Shown here: positions 27,010 through 37,272 of the stretch, in pieces
Layout of the letters: each line of letters starts with the position of its first letter
Numbering within the stretch: the stretch's first letter is position 1
Assembly: GCF_003609605.1 (NCBI RefSeq)
Contig: NZ_MCHY01000006.1
Span: forward strand, 186,001-250,000
Reading direction: 5' to 3'
DNA: 64,000 nucleotides
DNA from: Ammoniphilus oxalaticus
GTDB lineage: Bacteria; Bacillota; Bacilli; Aneurinibacillales; RAOX-1
Program-made: the position numbers and the translations under genes
Notes under the pieces: generated by a model
Seen by the model: the letters and a program-made list of their open reading frames with translations, nothing else
Databases searched by the model: none
Told to the model about the DNA's origin: nothing

Positions 27010-27674
27010 TGAGTCTAAAGCTAAAATGTTGCGGCTTTAAAGATCTTGATGGGGTTCGAAAGCTACAGGGGCAAGCTGTTGATTATGTCGGTTTTATCCT
27101 GGCTCCGAGCAAACGGCAAATTACGGTGGAGCAGCTAGCCGAATTGACCCCGCATGTTCCGACTGGGATGAAAAAGGTCGGGGTGTGGGTCAATCCGACC
27201 TTCGAGGAAGTCGTTGCGGCGGTTCAAAAGGCGGGTTTAGACGCGGTTCAATTGCATGGTCACGAACCGCCTTCTTTTTGCGAGCAGGTCAAACAAGCCT
27301 GTTCAGTCGATTTGATCAAAGTGTTTCACGTCGGAGAGGGGCGATCGACCGCTTTGCCAGAGGCGTATGGAGCGGTGATCGACTATGCGTTGTTGGATAC
27401 GTATGATCCCCAGTTGGCTGGCGGAACAGGTAAAGCGTTTAACTGGGAGCAAATCGGGCGCTATCGGGAATGGTGTGATGAACATGGCGTTCAGTTGCTT
27501 GTCGCGGGCGGGATTACAGCGGAGAACGTGACAGATTTACTATCTCATTATGCAATCGATGGCGTTGATCTGGCGAGTGGTGTGGAAACGGATGGAAAGA
27601 AAGATGTTGTAAAAATAAAAACTTTGGCTGAGAAGGTGAAACGGTATGGCAACAGTTCCAAACGAAATCGGTAG
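27009..27674 (+). CDS. trpF: Phosphoribosylanthranilate isomerase
   Basis: TrpF isomerises phosphoribosylanthranilate. The 221-residue barrel starts [12 protein letters not shown] (catalytic Cys in KCCG), with [43 protein letters not shown] and [10 protein letters not shown]. Start at ATG 27009 overlaps the trpC stop; the end overlaps trpB by 29 nt. Confidence 0.97.
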   Translation: MSLKLKCCGFKDLDGVRKLQGQAVDYVGFILAPSKRQITVEQLAELTPHVPTGMKKVGVWVNPTFEEVVAAVQKAGLDAVQLHGHEPPSFCEQVKQACSVDLIKVFHVGEGRSTALPEAYGAVIDYALLDTYDPQLAGGTGKAFNWEQIGRYREWCDEHGVQLLVAGGITAENVTDLLSHYAIDGVDLASGVETDGKKDVVKIKTLAEKVKRYGNSSKRNR

Positions 27675-28845
27675 ATTTGGAGAATACGGGGGGAAGTACG
27701 TACCCGAGACATTAATGAACGCGTTGGAAGAATTAGAGCAAGCTTATCGCGCGGTCCAGAAAGATGAAAGCTTTTATAAGGAGTTACAATCATATCTTCA
27801 TTATTTTGCGGGACGGGAAACGCCGCTTTATTTCGCAGATCGTTTAACTGAGCATTTAGGCGGGGCAAAAATATATTTGAAACGTGAGGACCTTGTGCAT
27901 ACAGGGGCGCATAAATTGAACAATGCCTTGGGACAAGGGTTACTTGCCAAGAGAATGGGTAAGACGAAAATCGTTGCTGAAACAGGGGCGGGCCAACACG
28001 GGGTCGCATCAGCGACAGTCGCGGCGAAACTAGGCTTAGAATGCAAAGTGTTCATGGGCGAAGAAGACATTCGTCGCCAAGCGCTCAACGTGTTTCGAAT
28101 GGAACTGTTAGGGGCGGAAGTGATTCCTGCGTTGTCAGGCACGAAAACGTTGAAAGACGCGACAAATGAAGCGATTCGCTACTGGGTGTCCAATGTTGAA
28201 GATACGTTTTACTTACTCGGTTCAGTCGTTGGACCGCATCCGTATCCGATGATTGTCCGTGATTTTCAACGCGTGATTGGCGATGAAACGAAGCGACAGA
28301 TTTTGGAGGCGGAAGGACGCTTACCGGATACGTTAATCGCTTGTGTTGGCGGCGGCAGCAATGCGATGGGACTCTTTTATCCGTTTATGAAAGATGAGAA
28401 CGTGCGGATGATCGGGGTTGAGGCGGCTGGTAAAGGGGTTGAGACCGATCAGCATGCGGCGACCTTTGCGAAAGGACGCAAAGGAGTAATCCATGGCTCA
28501 CTAACGTACTTATTGCAAGATGAGCATGGGCAGATTCAGGAACCGTATTCAATCTCCGCTGGATTGGATTACCCAGGTGTTGGACCTGAACACGCTTATT
28601 TGAAAGATTCGGGCCGGGCGACTTACCATCCGATTACGGACAAGGAAGCGTTAGACGCCTTGCAAATATTATGTAAAACTGAAGGAATTATTCCCGCTCT
28701 TGAAAGCTCTCACGCGGTGGCGGAAGCAATCAAGCTCGCGCCAAGTTTACCGCCTGAGCATTTGATCGTGATTAGCTTGTCGGGAAGAGGAGATAAAGAC
28801 GTCGAATCGATTCAACGTCATTTAGGAGGAAAAGCCGATGAGTAA
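27646..28845 (+). CDS. trpB: Tryptophan synthase beta chain
   Basis: TrpB joins indole to serine with pyridoxal phosphate. The 399-residue protein has the cofactor lysine in [28 protein letters not shown], the phosphate loop [10 protein letters not shown] and the C-terminal LSGRGDKD. It starts inside the end of trpF and overlaps trpA by 8 nt. Confidence 0.99.
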   Translation: MATVPNEIGRFGEYGGKYVPETLMNALEELEQAYRAVQKDESFYKELQSYLHYFAGRETPLYFADRLTEHLGGAKIYLKREDLVHTGAHKLNNALGQGLLAKRMGKTKIVAETGAGQHGVASATVAAKLGLECKVFMGEEDIRRQALNVFRMELLGAEVIPALSGTKTLKDATNEAIRYWVSNVEDTFYLLGSVVGPHPYPMIVRDFQRVIGDETKRQILEAEGRLPDTLIACVGGGSNAMGLFYPFMKDENVRMIGVEAAGKGVETDQHAATFAKGRKGVIHGSLTYLLQDEHGQIQEPYSISAGLDYPGVGPEHAYLKDSGRATYHPITDKEALDALQILCKTEGIIPALESSHAVAEAIKLAPSLPPEHLIVISLSGRGDKDVESIQRHLGGKADE

Positions 28846-29662
28846 ACAAACAAAGCAGAACCGTATTGAAGCGATCTTCGAAGAAAAACCGTTGCCTTTG
28901 TTGATGCCGTTTATTACAGCGGGCGATCCGACCCCAGAGGCGACGATTGATATTTGCTTAGCGTTGCAAGAAGCGGGAGCGGGCATCATTGAATTAGGCG
29001 TTCCTTATTCTGATCCGTTGGCGGATGGACCGACGATTCAACAAGCGTCTTTACGGGCGTTGAAAAATAAGATTACACTCGGAGATTGTATTGAGTTGGG
29101 AGCGACGATGCGTGAACGCGGCCTTGAAATCCCGCTCGTGTTGTTTAGCTATTTTAATCCCGTGTTGCAATTCGGCTATGACAACTTGCTAGAAAAAATG
29201 AAGAAAGCCGGGTTTGACGGGTTGCTTGTGCCGGATCTACCGGTTGAGGAAAGCGCAGAATTAGAGCAATTGGCGTCTTCTTTTGATATTCCATTTATCT
29301 CACTGGTTGCGCCGACCTCCAAGCAACGCATTGAAAAGATCGTGAAAAACGCGCGCGGCTTCATTTATTGTGTTTCCTCTTTAGGGGTGACAGGGGCGAG
29401 AAGCGAGCTGGACGCTGGCTTATCCGATTTTCTCGATGAGGTGAACGCGCTCGCGAAAGTGCCTGTCGCGGTTGGCTTTGGTATTTCTCGGAAAGAACAA
29501 GTGGATCAATTAAGCTCACATGCGGACGGCGTGATTGTCGGCAGCGCGATTGTGCGTGAAATTGAACAGCGCGAAGAGATGTTGCGTGATGAAGCAAAGC
29601 GGCCGCAAGCGTTGGCGGAGCTTAAAACATTTGTGCAAACCCTCATGTCTGGAGTAAGATAA
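28838..29662 (+). CDS. trpA: Tryptophan synthase alpha chain
   Basis: TrpA cleaves indole-3-glycerol phosphate and passes indole to TrpB. The 274-residue barrel has the catalytic Glu and Asp in [18 protein letters not shown], plus FISLVAPTS and [14 protein letters not shown]. The binding site TAGGAGGAAA lies inside trpB. It ends the trp genes; hisC follows after 36 bp with no terminator. Confidence 0.98.
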   Translation: MSKQTKQNRIEAIFEEKPLPLLMPFITAGDPTPEATIDICLALQEAGAGIIELGVPYSDPLADGPTIQQASLRALKNKITLGDCIELGATMRERGLEIPLVLFSYFNPVLQFGYDNLLEKMKKAGFDGLLVPDLPVEESAELEQLASSFDIPFISLVAPTSKQRIEKIVKNARGFIYCVSSLGVTGARSELDAGLSDFLDEVNALAKVPVAVGFGISRKEQVDQLSSHADGVIVGSAIVREIEQREEMLRDEAKRPQALAELKTFVQTLMSGVR

Positions 29663-29698
29663 AAAGAAATGTAAACTGTAGCGCGAGGAGTGAGAGAT

Positions 29699-30784
29699 AT
29701 GATTCCAAAGAAACAAATCGTTGATCTGCCTGTCTATCAGCCGGGTAAACCGATTAGCGAAGTAACAGCAGAATTAGGGCTGAAGGAAATTGTAAAATTA
29801 GCGTCGAATGAAAACCCGTTCGGTTGTTCGCCGCGCGTAAAAGAAGCGCTTCAGCCGTTGTTAGACCGATTAGCCTACTACCCAGATGGGGGAAGCATGG
29901 AATTGAGGGCGAAACTAGCCGCTTTTCTTGGGGTGGACGAGGATCGCTTAATTTTTGGGAATGGATCGGACGAGCTATTAATGTTGACGACCCGCGCTTA
30001 TTTGGAGCCAGGTTTGAACACCGTCATGGCTACGCCTACTTTTTCCGTCTATAAAACAACTTCAACGGTTGAAGGCGCTGAGGTGATTGAAGTTCCGTTG
30101 CAGGATGGAAGGCATGATCTGCCGGCCATGTTAGCGGCGATTAATGACAAGACGAGGATCGTTTGGATCTGTAATCCGAACAATCCGTCTGGCACGATCG
30201 TTTCTGAACAAGAGCTGCGTCAATTTTTAGATCAAGCGCCAGCGACGACACTTGTTGCCCTTGATGAAGCCTACTATGAATACGTGACGGATGCCAGTTA
30301 TCCGCAATCGCTTGATTTGTTAAACGAGTATCCAAATGTCATCGTGTACCGCACATTTTCCAAAATATACGGAATCGCCGGACTGCGAATGGGTTATGGA
30401 GTCGCGTCAGCGGATGTGATCGATAAGATCAATCGGGTCCGTGAACCATTTAATACGAGCAGTGTCGCTCAAACTGCGGCGATTGCGGCAATAGCGGACC
30501 AAGATTTTGTTAATACGTGCCGCGAGGTGAATGACAAAGGACGGGAGCAATTGTATCGCGGTTTTGATCAATTGGGATTGAGCTATTATCGGACGCAAGG
30601 TAACTTTATTTTGGTAGAGACGGGGCAAAACGGTAACGAAATTTTTGATGCTTTGCTTAAAAAGGGGTACATTATTCGCTCTGGTGTACCGCTTGGCTTC
30701 CCCACTTCGATTCGAGTGACGATCGGCAGCGAAGCGCAAAACGCGGGCTTTTTGCAAGCGTTGGGTGAGGTGCTTGCCACGTGA
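29699..30784 (+). CDS. hisC: Histidinol-phosphate aminotransferase
   Basis: HisC transaminates histidinol phosphate; in B. subtilis the same enzyme also serves tyrosine and phenylalanine synthesis, which explains its place here. The 361-residue fold-type I PLP protein has LASNENPFGCSP, FGNGSDELL, CNPNNPSGT, DEAYYEY and the cofactor lysine in RTFSKIYGIAGLRMGY. ATG 29699 is 8 nt after GCGAGGAG; the GTG at 29690 overlaps that site. Ends GTGA with tyrA. Confidence 0.96.
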   Translation: MIPKKQIVDLPVYQPGKPISEVTAELGLKEIVKLASNENPFGCSPRVKEALQPLLDRLAYYPDGGSMELRAKLAAFLGVDEDRLIFGNGSDELLMLTTRAYLEPGLNTVMATPTFSVYKTTSTVEGAEVIEVPLQDGRHDLPAMLAAINDKTRIVWICNPNNPSGTIVSEQELRQFLDQAPATTLVALDEAYYEYVTDASYPQSLDLLNEYPNVIVYRTFSKIYGIAGLRMGYGVASADVIDKINRVREPFNTSSVAQTAAIAAIADQDFVNTCREVNDKGREQLYRGFDQLGLSYYRTQGNFILVETGQNGNEIFDALLKKGYIIRSGVPLGFPTSIRVTIGSEAQNAGFLQALGEVLAT

Positions 30785-31878
30785 AAAAGAAGGTAGCGGT
30801 GTTGGGTGTGGGACTGATCGGAGGGTCCCTCGCCCTTGCCATTAAAAATGAACAGACAGAAATTATCGGTTTCGATGTCGAGGAGGAGACGCTGCAACAG
30901 GCGTTAGCGCTTGGCGTGATCGACCAGGGCACAACCCATTTGGCTAAAGCGGTGCAAGACGCTGATTTTATTTTCCTCTGCTCGCCTGTCGCCAAGTTGT
31001 TTGAACTCATTTCATTTCTTCGCTATACGCCATTGAAAGAAGGGGCGATCATTTCTGATACAGGCAGCACCAAAGGGACCCTTGTCGAGTGGACAAGCGA
31101 TTTCCAAAAGAAAAATGTTCACTTTATCGGTGGACATCCAATGGCTGGCTCCCATAAATCTGGGGTGGAGGCGGCCCATGATCACTTGTTCGAAAATGCT
31201 TACTATGTATTAACGCCAGACCAAAGCATTCCGCAAGAGGCAGTCGATTCGCTGCAAGCCTTGCTCGCTCAAACGCGGGCGAATATCGTAATTTTGGACC
31301 CAACTGAGCATGACCAAATCGTCGGGGCAATCAGTCATTTTCCACATATCATCGCTGCGGCATTGGTCAAACAAGTCGAGCGATACAGCGACGAATCTCC
31401 GTGGTATCATCAGTTGGCTGCGGGCGGTTTTCGGGATATTACGCGGATTGCCTCTAGCAACCCGCAAATGTGGCGCGATATTTTGCTCAATAACCGTAAA
31501 GTGATGCTTGATTTGGCTGAAGATTGGAAAAAAGTGTTGGATGAAATCATCACCCTTGTGCGTGAGTCAGACGGGGCGGGCATTCAAAATTTTTTCCAAG
31601 AGGCGAGGTCTTTTCGCGATCAATTTCCAGAGCGTAAAAAGGGCGCGATCGCTCCCATGTACGATTTGTTCGTTGATGTAGCGGACCACCCAGGTGTGAT
31701 CGGGCGAATTACGACGTTGCTCGGCGAAAAGGAAATTAGCATCACCAACATTCGCATTTTGGAAATTCGCGAAGACATAATGGGTGTGTTAACGGTGACA
31801 TTTAGGAGCGATGAAGATTTAGAACGGGCTCGAGAAGCGCTAACCGAAGAAGGGTACCGCGTTTATTCTCGAGAATAA
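30781..31878 (+). CDS. tyrA: Prephenate dehydrogenase with C-terminal ACT domain
   Basis: TyrA oxidises prephenate to 4-hydroxyphenylpyruvate. The 365-residue protein has the NAD-binding VLGVGLIGGSLALAIK, SDTGSTKG, GGHPMAGSHKSG and SHFPHIIAAAL. The last 75 residues form an ACT domain (DVADHPGVIGRITTLLGE), the usual amino-acid-binding control module. It starts at GTG 30781, coupled to hisC. Confidence 0.97.
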   Translation: MKKKVAVLGVGLIGGSLALAIKNEQTEIIGFDVEEETLQQALALGVIDQGTTHLAKAVQDADFIFLCSPVAKLFELISFLRYTPLKEGAIISDTGSTKGTLVEWTSDFQKKNVHFIGGHPMAGSHKSGVEAAHDHLFENAYYVLTPDQSIPQEAVDSLQALLAQTRANIVILDPTEHDQIVGAISHFPHIIAAALVKQVERYSDESPWYHQLAAGGFRDITRIASSNPQMWRDILLNNRKVMLDLAEDWKKVLDEIITLVRESDGAGIQNFFQEARSFRDQFPERKKGAIAPMYDLFVDVADHPGVIGRITTLLGEKEISITNIRILEIREDIMGVLTVTFRSDEDLERAREALTEEGYRVYSRE

Positions 31879-31914
31879 ATAGGCAGGCGTCTGAGAAGGG
31901 AAGGACTTTAAAAG

Positions 31915-33204
31915 ATGCTAACGACAACGAAAGTGAAGCAAGTAGCAGGTGAGATTACCGTGCCCGGCGACAAATCAATTTCGCATCGGGCCGTCATGTT
32001 TAGTTCAATGGCAAAAGGGAAAGCGCATATATCGGGTTTTTTGCCTGGCGCGGATTGTATGAGCACAATCGATTGTTTTCGAAAAATGGGCGTGGTGATT
32101 GACCATGCTCGCGGCGATCAGGTGACGGTTGATAGTCAAGGCATGGATGGCTGGCTAGAGCCCGCCAATATTTTGGATGTGGGCAACTCGGGCACGACGA
32201 TCCGTTTGATGGCGGGGATATTGGCGGGACGCCCGTTCCATTCCGTGTTGATTGGCGATGAGTCGATCGCAGGACGTCCGATGAATCGGATCGCGCAACC
32301 GTTGCGTGAGTTAGGCGCTCGGATTGATGGGCGCGGGGGCGGTGAATTCACTCCGCTTTCGATTCGCGGCGGCGGATTGCAAGGGATCGAATACCATTCA
32401 CCGGTCGCAAGCGCCCAAGTGAAATCCGCGATTTTACTGGCTGGATTGCAAGCAAGCGGTACGACGACCATTTATGAGCCGCATCTGTCACGCGATCATA
32501 CCGAAGCGATGCTTTCTTCATTCGGCGTAAAATTGGAAACCTTTGCGGGCGGTGTCTCGATTGAGGGCGGTCAAACGTTGCAGCAACAGGAAGAGATTCA
32601 TGTGCCCGGCGATATTTCTTCCGCGGCTTTTTTATTGGCGGCGGCGGCTATCGTTCCAGGCAGCAACCTATTGATCAAAAATGTCGGGATCAACCCGACG
32701 CGCACAGGCATTCTTGATGTGTTGATTGAAATGGGGGCAAAACTTGAGATCCAAAATGAGCGGGAACAGAGCGGCGAACGGGTCGCGGACCTGTACATAG
32801 AGCATGCCCCATTGCGCGGAATCGAAATCAGCGGCGAAATAATCCCGCGGTTAATTGACGAAATCCCGGTTATCGCTGTAATTGCCACACAAGCGGAAGG
32901 GAGGACAGTCATCAAAGATGCCGCTGAACTCAAAGTAAAAGAAACGAACCGCATCGATGTGACTGTTGCCGAACTACGTAAAATGGGGGCGTCGATCGAA
33001 CCGACCGATGACGGGATGATAATTGAAGGCCCACGCCCATTGCAGGGGGCGGCGTGTCATAGTCACGGCGACCACCGCATCGGCATGGCGATGGCTGTAG
33101 CTGGACTCGTCGCGGAAGGGGAAACGACCGTTTCCGGCGCGGCGGCGATCGACATTTCATTTCCGGGATTCGGCGAGCTATTAGCTGCGGTTGTAGAGCG
33201 ATAG
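31915..33204 (+). CDS. aroA: EPSP synthase
   Basis: AroA (aroE in B. subtilis) transfers enolpyruvate to shikimate-3-phosphate. The 429-residue protein has [15 protein letters not shown] (about 18-32), [39 protein letters not shown] and [11 protein letters not shown]. It is the last gene of the supraoperon. The start lies 36 bp after tyrA. Confidence 0.98.
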   Translation: MLTTTKVKQVAGEITVPGDKSISHRAVMFSSMAKGKAHISGFLPGADCMSTIDCFRKMGVVIDHARGDQVTVDSQGMDGWLEPANILDVGNSGTTIRLMAGILAGRPFHSVLIGDESIAGRPMNRIAQPLRELGARIDGRGGGEFTPLSIRGGGLQGIEYHSPVASAQVKSAILLAGLQASGTTTIYEPHLSRDHTEAMLSSFGVKLETFAGGVSIEGGQTLQQQEEIHVPGDISSAAFLLAAAAIVPGSNLLIKNVGINPTRTGILDVLIEMGAKLEIQNEREQSGERVADLYIEHAPLRGIEISGEIIPRLIDEIPVIAVIATQAEGRTVIKDAAELKVKETNRIDVTVAELRKMGASIEPTDDGMIIEGPRPLQGAACHSHGDHRIGMAMAVAGLVAEGETTVSGAAAIDISFPGFGELLAAVVER

Positions 33205-33230
33205 ATAAGATTGGAAAGTGTGATTAAAGG

Positions 33231-33256
33231 AAAGGCGCCCTGTGGCGCCTTTTTTG
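33231..33256 (+). terminator. Terminator of the aromatic supraoperon
   Basis: AAAGGCGCC pairs with GGCGCCTTT across a 4-nt loop, followed by TTTT. Confidence 0.92.
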
Positions 33257-33389
33257 TTGGATCGCGGATCATGACCAAATCTCACTGGATTTCGACGTGG
33301 ACTGTACCTGATGAGGCTGATCAGAACGGTTTCCTCTCGTAAATCACCGCGTAATGGTTGTGTCAAATATTGATAGGGGGATCCATCCT

Positions 33390-33809
33390 ATGAGATTTTT
33401 TATTGCGTTACTTGTAAGTATTCTTTTGTTATCTGGGTGTGGATCTGAATCATCTTTTTTCCCCGTAAAGGAAATAGACGTTGGCGCAGACATCCAATCA
33501 TTTTTAAAAAGTGTTGAACAGGTGAATGGAGTCCATCTTTATTTGAATAGTCCAAAAGTGATTTATGTGTACTTAAACGGCGCGATTGTAAAACAGGGTG
33601 AAAAAGCGGTTCATTTTATAGATTTTGATGTTAAGGAAAACGGTGATACCTTACATATTTTATATACTAGTAATGAAACCGATAATTATTCCGATCCATC
33701 ATTGAGACACAACCATTTATACCAGGTAAAACTTAAAAAGAAATATGAAAAAATTAAGCTATTTAGGAATGGAGAGGAAACTCATTTTGGCGTAATATCA
33801 GGAAAGTAG
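33390..33809 (+). CDS. Lipoprotein of unknown function
   Basis: The 139-residue product has a lipoprotein signal (MRFFIALLVSILLLSGCG, lipid Cys at about residue 17). The mature part is a small beta-rich domain with VYLNGAIVKQGEKAVHF. ATG 33390 follows TAGGGGG by about 9 nt. It ends just before a second lipoprotein gene. This begins an accessory block between aroA and ypiA. No family recognised. Confidence 0.7.
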   Translation: MRFFIALLVSILLLSGCGSESSFFPVKEIDVGADIQSFLKSVEQVNGVHLYLNSPKVIYVYLNGAIVKQGEKAVHFIDFDVKENGDTLHILYTSNETDNYSDPSLRHNHLYQVKLKKKYEKIKLFRNGEETHFGVISGK

Positions 33810-33847
33810 TGATTACCATTTTAAAGTTGATTCAAGGAGGGGAACGA

Positions 33848-34354
33848 ATGAAGAAAACACTTAAAATCTCATTTTTTTTGTTTTTAGCCACTTTAATTGG
33901 GAGTGGTTGTAATTCAAACAGCGGAAGTGAAGAACCAGTTGAAATAACGGACGGTTATGCTGGAGATTTATTTGAATTTAAAGATGCTTATGTTGGAAAT
34001 GCGAGCGCAGTAGGGAATATTGTAAGCCGCTTGCAGAAAGCCGACCATTTTAAAGGGTTTGAATTGAAAACAGAAGAGGAGCCCTACGGCATTATTTTAA
34101 ATTATGACATGGACGAATCTGATAAAAATGGTAAAGAAGCGGTTATTTATAACGCTACATTTTTATTTGCGCTGATTCAAAATGTGGATTGGATTACGTT
34201 TCATTTCCATGATCGGGAATACACTATAACGAAAGAAAAATTTAAAAATTGGCTCGGGGAAGATATGAGAGAATTTCGAAGTGAGGAAGAATTAAAATCA
34301 CTTATCCAAAAGCAGGTGGGTGATGAGGAAAAAGTAAATCAATTGTTCAAATAA
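33848..34354 (+). CDS. DUF4825-like lipoprotein
   Basis: The 168-residue protein starts MKKTLKISFFLFLATLIGSG with a lipobox Cys (IGSGC), an acidic linker, and a domain with AYVGNASAVGNIVSRL, KGFELKTEEEPYGIILNY and WITFHFHDREYTITKE. This resembles DUF4825, which also occurs at the ends of BlaR1-like sensor proteins. ATG 33848 has AAGGAGGGG upstream; the longer frame from 33809 has no such site. Function unknown. Confidence 0.7.
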   Translation: MKKTLKISFFLFLATLIGSGCNSNSGSEEPVEITDGYAGDLFEFKDAYVGNASAVGNIVSRLQKADHFKGFELKTEEEPYGIILNYDMDESDKNGKEAVIYNATFLFALIQNVDWITFHFHDREYTITKEKFKNWLGEDMREFRSEEELKSLIQKQVGDEEKVNQLFK

Positions 34355-34405
34355 CTAGCAAGCTTACGGCCGAAGAATAAGAGCTTGTCCACTACCATCC
34401 ATTAA

Positions 34406-34442
34406 AGCGGGTGAGAAAAACGACGCGTTTTTCTCACCCGCT
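34406..34442. terminator. Perfect 15-bp hairpin between convergent genes
   Basis: AGCGGGTGAGAAAAA (34406-34420) and its exact complement (34428-34442) enclose a 7-nt loop. It lies between the DUF4825-like gene and the minus-strand YjcZ-type genes and probably ends transcription from both sides. The T residues are within the stem. Confidence 0.7.
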
Positions 34443-34485
34443 AGGTAGATTACCACATAGCGTGTCTATTGACTCGCGTCAAAGA

Positions 34486-34587
34486 TTAGCAATCGAAGCC
34501 AGCAAAAACGATGACGAGTAGGATGAACAACACCAAGATAATTAGTAAACAGTCGTCTCCGCCAAAAGCTCCATTCCACATACTCAT
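34486..34587 (-). CDS. YjcZ-type sporulation miniprotein 1
   Basis: The 33-residue product starts MSMWNGAFGGDDCLLIILV and ends FAGFDC: a glycine-rich head followed by one membrane helix, the pattern of the YjcZ family of spore miniproteins. GGGAGGAA lies upstream (34593-34600). A sigma-K-like -10, CATAAATTA on the minus strand, lies at 34612-34620. It is the most downstream of three tandem paralogues. Confidence 0.85.
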   Translation of the reverse strand: MSMWNGAFGGDDCLLIILVLFILLVIVFAGFDC

Positions 34588-34663
34588 AAATGAATTCCTC
34601 CCTGTATTTTTTAATTTATGCTATTTTTTCCATTAACTAAACAGTTGCTTTCCTAGCTCAGTA

Positions 34664-34762
34664 TTAGTCCCAGCCAGCAAATATGATGACTAAGAGGATG
34701 AACAGCACCAAAATGATTAATAGACCGTCGTCTCCGCCAAAAGATCCATTCCACATGCTCAT
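34664..34762 (-). CDS. YjcZ-type sporulation miniprotein 2
   Basis: The 32-residue product starts MSMWNGSFGGDDGLLIILV and ends FAGWD. It is nearly identical to the neighbour at 34486-34587, even in the binding-site region (GAGGAGGAATTCATTTATG), so the two arose by recent duplication. A weaker sigma-K/E-like element (CATTGTTTA) lies about 30 nt upstream. Confidence 0.85.
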   Translation of the reverse strand: MSMWNGSFGGDDGLLIILVLFILLVIIFAGWD

Positions 34763-34835
34763 AAATGAATTCCTCCTCGTTTATTTTTTAAACAATGAAA
34801 TTTATTTGCGCATGAATGTGATTGAATTTGCGGGA

Positions 34836-34934
34836 TTAATCTAAGCCAGAGAATACGATGACTAAGAGGATGAACAACACCAGAATGATTAGGAAGCCGT
34901 CGTCACCGAACAATCCACCGCTGTAATGACTCAT
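34836..34934 (-). CDS. YjcZ-type sporulation miniprotein 3
   Basis: The 32-residue product starts MSHYSGGLFGDDGFLIILV and ends FSGLD. It shares the membrane helix with paralogues 1 and 2 but has a different head. A strong AAGGAGG lies upstream. It is the first of the tandem set on the minus strand. Confidence 0.85.
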   Translation of the reverse strand: MSHYSGGLFGDDGFLIILVLFILLVIVFSGLD

Positions 34935-35155
34935 TGAAGAAGTCCTCCTTTAGAAGATTCATTTTGTTCCTCGTGAACACTAACATACTACGCCGTGTTG
35001 CAAATGTTGGTATGGGCATCTGTCCCGATCCACCCGCCCAATTTGTAAAGGGAGCCCAACTTGCGTTTTTGTAGGCGAATGTCGAAGCGCTAGCGAGCGT
35101 TAGCCCATATGATGATCACAGGTAAAAAGTGTTTGAAAAGGTAAGGGGTGTAAAG

Positions 35156-35842
35156 ATGAGAAAGAAGGAGTTTAAATTACTGCTAGCAACGAACCCCGTT
35201 CTGCAGCAATGGATGAAGGAAAATCATGCGAGGTTAAAAACGAATCCAGAGATTTTGTTCTATTTAACGCGGCATCCTGAGGGAATGAAGCATTTCCGTT
35301 CGGACCAACCGGTCGATAATCAGAAGATTGTTCGGGAAAGTCAACTTTTTATGAAGGAGTTAATGAAAGAGAGGGAGGAGCGGCGTGGTAGTCGTAAAAG
35401 GAGGAGCGCCGTTCAGTCGGCGGCAAGTTCTGTTCCATCTCGAAAAGAAAAAGGAGGAGGCCCCTCTGCCTCCGTCACGACAGGGGTTGCTCAACCGCAG
35501 GCGCGTCGTGGCGGCGGATTGCTTGGTAACATTAAAGCATTGTTCGACAAAACTGTTACTCCACCACCACGGTCGCGCCCGTCAAGCAGTCAACGTCCAC
35601 TTCCAACGCTGCAGCGCCCAGGCCAACCAATACAGCAACATCGCCAACAGCCAGCGTCACGGATCGGGGCTGTCAAGGGGCTAGCGCATCAGACAAAACG
35701 GTCGCTGTCGGGAGGATCACCGAACCTTAAAATTCCAAAATTGAAGCTAAGTCGAAAACAAGTGATGTCAACTTTAAATCAGACAACTGAAATGTTAGAT
35801 GTCGTTGGCGCTTTGATCGGGAAAGTGAGCCACCTAAAATAA
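35156..35842 (+). CDS. Basic, low-complexity protein, unknown
   Basis: The 228-residue product begins MRKKEFKLLLATNPVLQQWM, with a helical N-terminal domain (about 1-80), a long disordered region rich in Arg, Ser, Pro and Gln (about 85-190), and a C-terminal helix LSRKQVMSTLNQTTEMLDVV. ATG 35156 is preceded by AAGGGGTG. It looks like a spore-coat-associated or nucleic-acid-binding scaffold, similar in plan to the protein at 6546-6941, and lies next to the YjcZ-type genes; this is inference only. Its stop is 10 bp from the convergent kinase gene. Confidence 0.65.
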   Translation: MRKKEFKLLLATNPVLQQWMKENHARLKTNPEILFYLTRHPEGMKHFRSDQPVDNQKIVRESQLFMKELMKEREERRGSRKRRSAVQSAASSVPSRKEKGGGPSASVTTGVAQPQARRGGGLLGNIKALFDKTVTPPPRSRPSSSQRPLPTLQRPGQPIQQHRQQPASRIGAVKGLAHQTKRSLSGGSPNLKIPKLKLSRKQVMSTLNQTTEMLDVVGALIGKVSHLK

Positions 35843-35852
35843 GATTTGATCG

Positions 35853-37271
35853 CTAGCCGCTAGGCAGGGTGACGATAACGGTCGCGCCCTGTCCAGCTTG
35901 GCTGCTGATTTCGATCGTTCCCGCATGACGATCGATAATCCATTTGGCAATCGATAGGCCAAGCCCAGTTCCCTGATAGTTCCGCGCTCTTGTCCCTCTA
36001 TAAAACCGATCGAACAGGCGCGGCAGATCTTCCGCGGGAATCCCAATCCCGCTGTCCGTAACGGTGAAGCTAACTTGATTATCGGCTTTCCTCGTTTGAA
36101 ACGATAAACAGACGCTCCCTTGTTCTGTGTACTTAAATGCATTTTCCAAAATAATTAAAAAGACTTGCCGCAAAAAATCGCGGTTGCCGCGGATGGTGAT
36201 CCCATCCAATTTCTCCAGTGAATCGCGCGCAAAGGCGACAGTCCCACCGTTGGCTAAGCGCTGACCGAGTTCGATCCAATCTGTCGCTAGTTCGCGAGCA
36301 GGCAGTGACTCAATCGGGACTTTGTAGCCAGCGTCGGCTCTCGCTAGCGCTAATAAATCGTGGACCATCCTTGAAATCCGCTCTAATTCCTCGATAATGT
36401 CATCGGCTGCTTCCACTGAAAAAACGTTTTGTTCGAGATACAATTTGCGCAAATAGTCCATATTGCCGCGGATCGAGGTGAGCGGGGTGCGCAACTCGTG
36501 GCTCGCGTCGGCGACGAAACGGCGTTGGGCGTCATAAGCTTCTTCCAATTCGGAGTACATATTTTCAATTTTGTCCATCATTTGATTGATCTGTGTTGAA
36601 AGTTCGCCGATCTCGTCGGGCGGTCCTGTGTAGTCGATCCGTTGGCGCAACGCTCCGGTCCGTTCAATCAAAGCGGTTGTGTCGATGATCCGATGAATTG
36701 GTTGTAACGCTTTGCCCGCCAAAAACCAGCCGACCGCCGCGGAAATGGCGGTGATCGTTAACGCTCCGATTGCTAATAGCCATTTCAACGTGGCCTGCGC
36801 CCGTTGAAAACTGTAAAGAGATTCGGCAACTTGTAAAATGCCAACTAATTCTCTTTTTACGTATAATGGTTCATAAAAAATGCGTAACAACGTTTGGTGG
36901 ACCCGTTTCGTTTCGAAATACGTTTCCCGCTTAACCATTTGTCCGAGGGCGCGTTCGCTGATCGGCAACGTATGTCCGCCGAGCGTATCTGAACGGGACA
37001 GTGGATTGCCGTGTCGATCGACAATTTGCAAAAACACTTCCGCGGAGGCGAATACATCAATATCAGGCAGGACAAGTCGTTGCATTGGAAACGGGTAAGC
37101 GTCGATGAAGGTGATCGAGTTGCGCACTTCCTGGGCTCGTTCCATCAAGTGGGCATCGATTTGCCCGACTTCTCGGTGTGTAAAAAAGAGATATAGATAA
37201 GAACAAAATAAACTCATGATCAAAAAAGAAACGCCGCTGTACCAGAGGGCCAGTTTCAAGCGAATCGGCAT
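35853..37271 (-). CDS. Membrane sensor histidine kinase
   Basis: The 472-residue protein has a membrane helix at about 10-30, an extracellular domain of about 130 residues, a second helix at about 163-187, a HAMP linker, the phosphoacceptor His258 in DASHELRTPL, and the ATPase boxes ILENAFKYTE, DSGIGIPAEDLPRLFDRFY and GTGLGLSIAKWI. It starts at ATG 37271, one base after the stop of the response regulator, with AAGGAGG inside that gene. With the regulator and htrA it suggests an envelope-stress system like CssRS. The signal is unknown. Confidence 0.93.
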   Translation of the reverse strand: MPIRLKLALWYSGVSFLIMSLFCSYLYLFFTHREVGQIDAHLMERAQEVRNSITFIDAYPFPMQRLVLPDIDVFASAEVFLQIVDRHGNPLSRSDTLGGHTLPISERALGQMVKRETYFETKRVHQTLLRIFYEPLYVKRELVGILQVAESLYSFQRAQATLKWLLAIGALTITAISAAVGWFLAGKALQPIHRIIDTTALIERTGALRQRIDYTGPPDEIGELSTQINQMMDKIENMYSELEEAYDAQRRFVADASHELRTPLTSIRGNMDYLRKLYLEQNVFSVEAADDIIEELERISRMVHDLLALARADAGYKVPIESLPARELATDWIELGQRLANGGTVAFARDSLEKLDGITIRGNRDFLRQVFLIILENAFKYTEQGSVCLSFQTRKADNQVSFTVTDSGIGIPAEDLPRLFDRFYRGTRARNYQGTGLGLSIAKWIIDRHAGTIEISSQAGQGATVIVTLPSG

Positions 37272-37272
37272 G

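Noticed and set aside
23702-29662. Loss of trpG taken as a broken operon
   Set aside because: Bacillales commonly use the pabA product for this role, so absence from the operon is normal.
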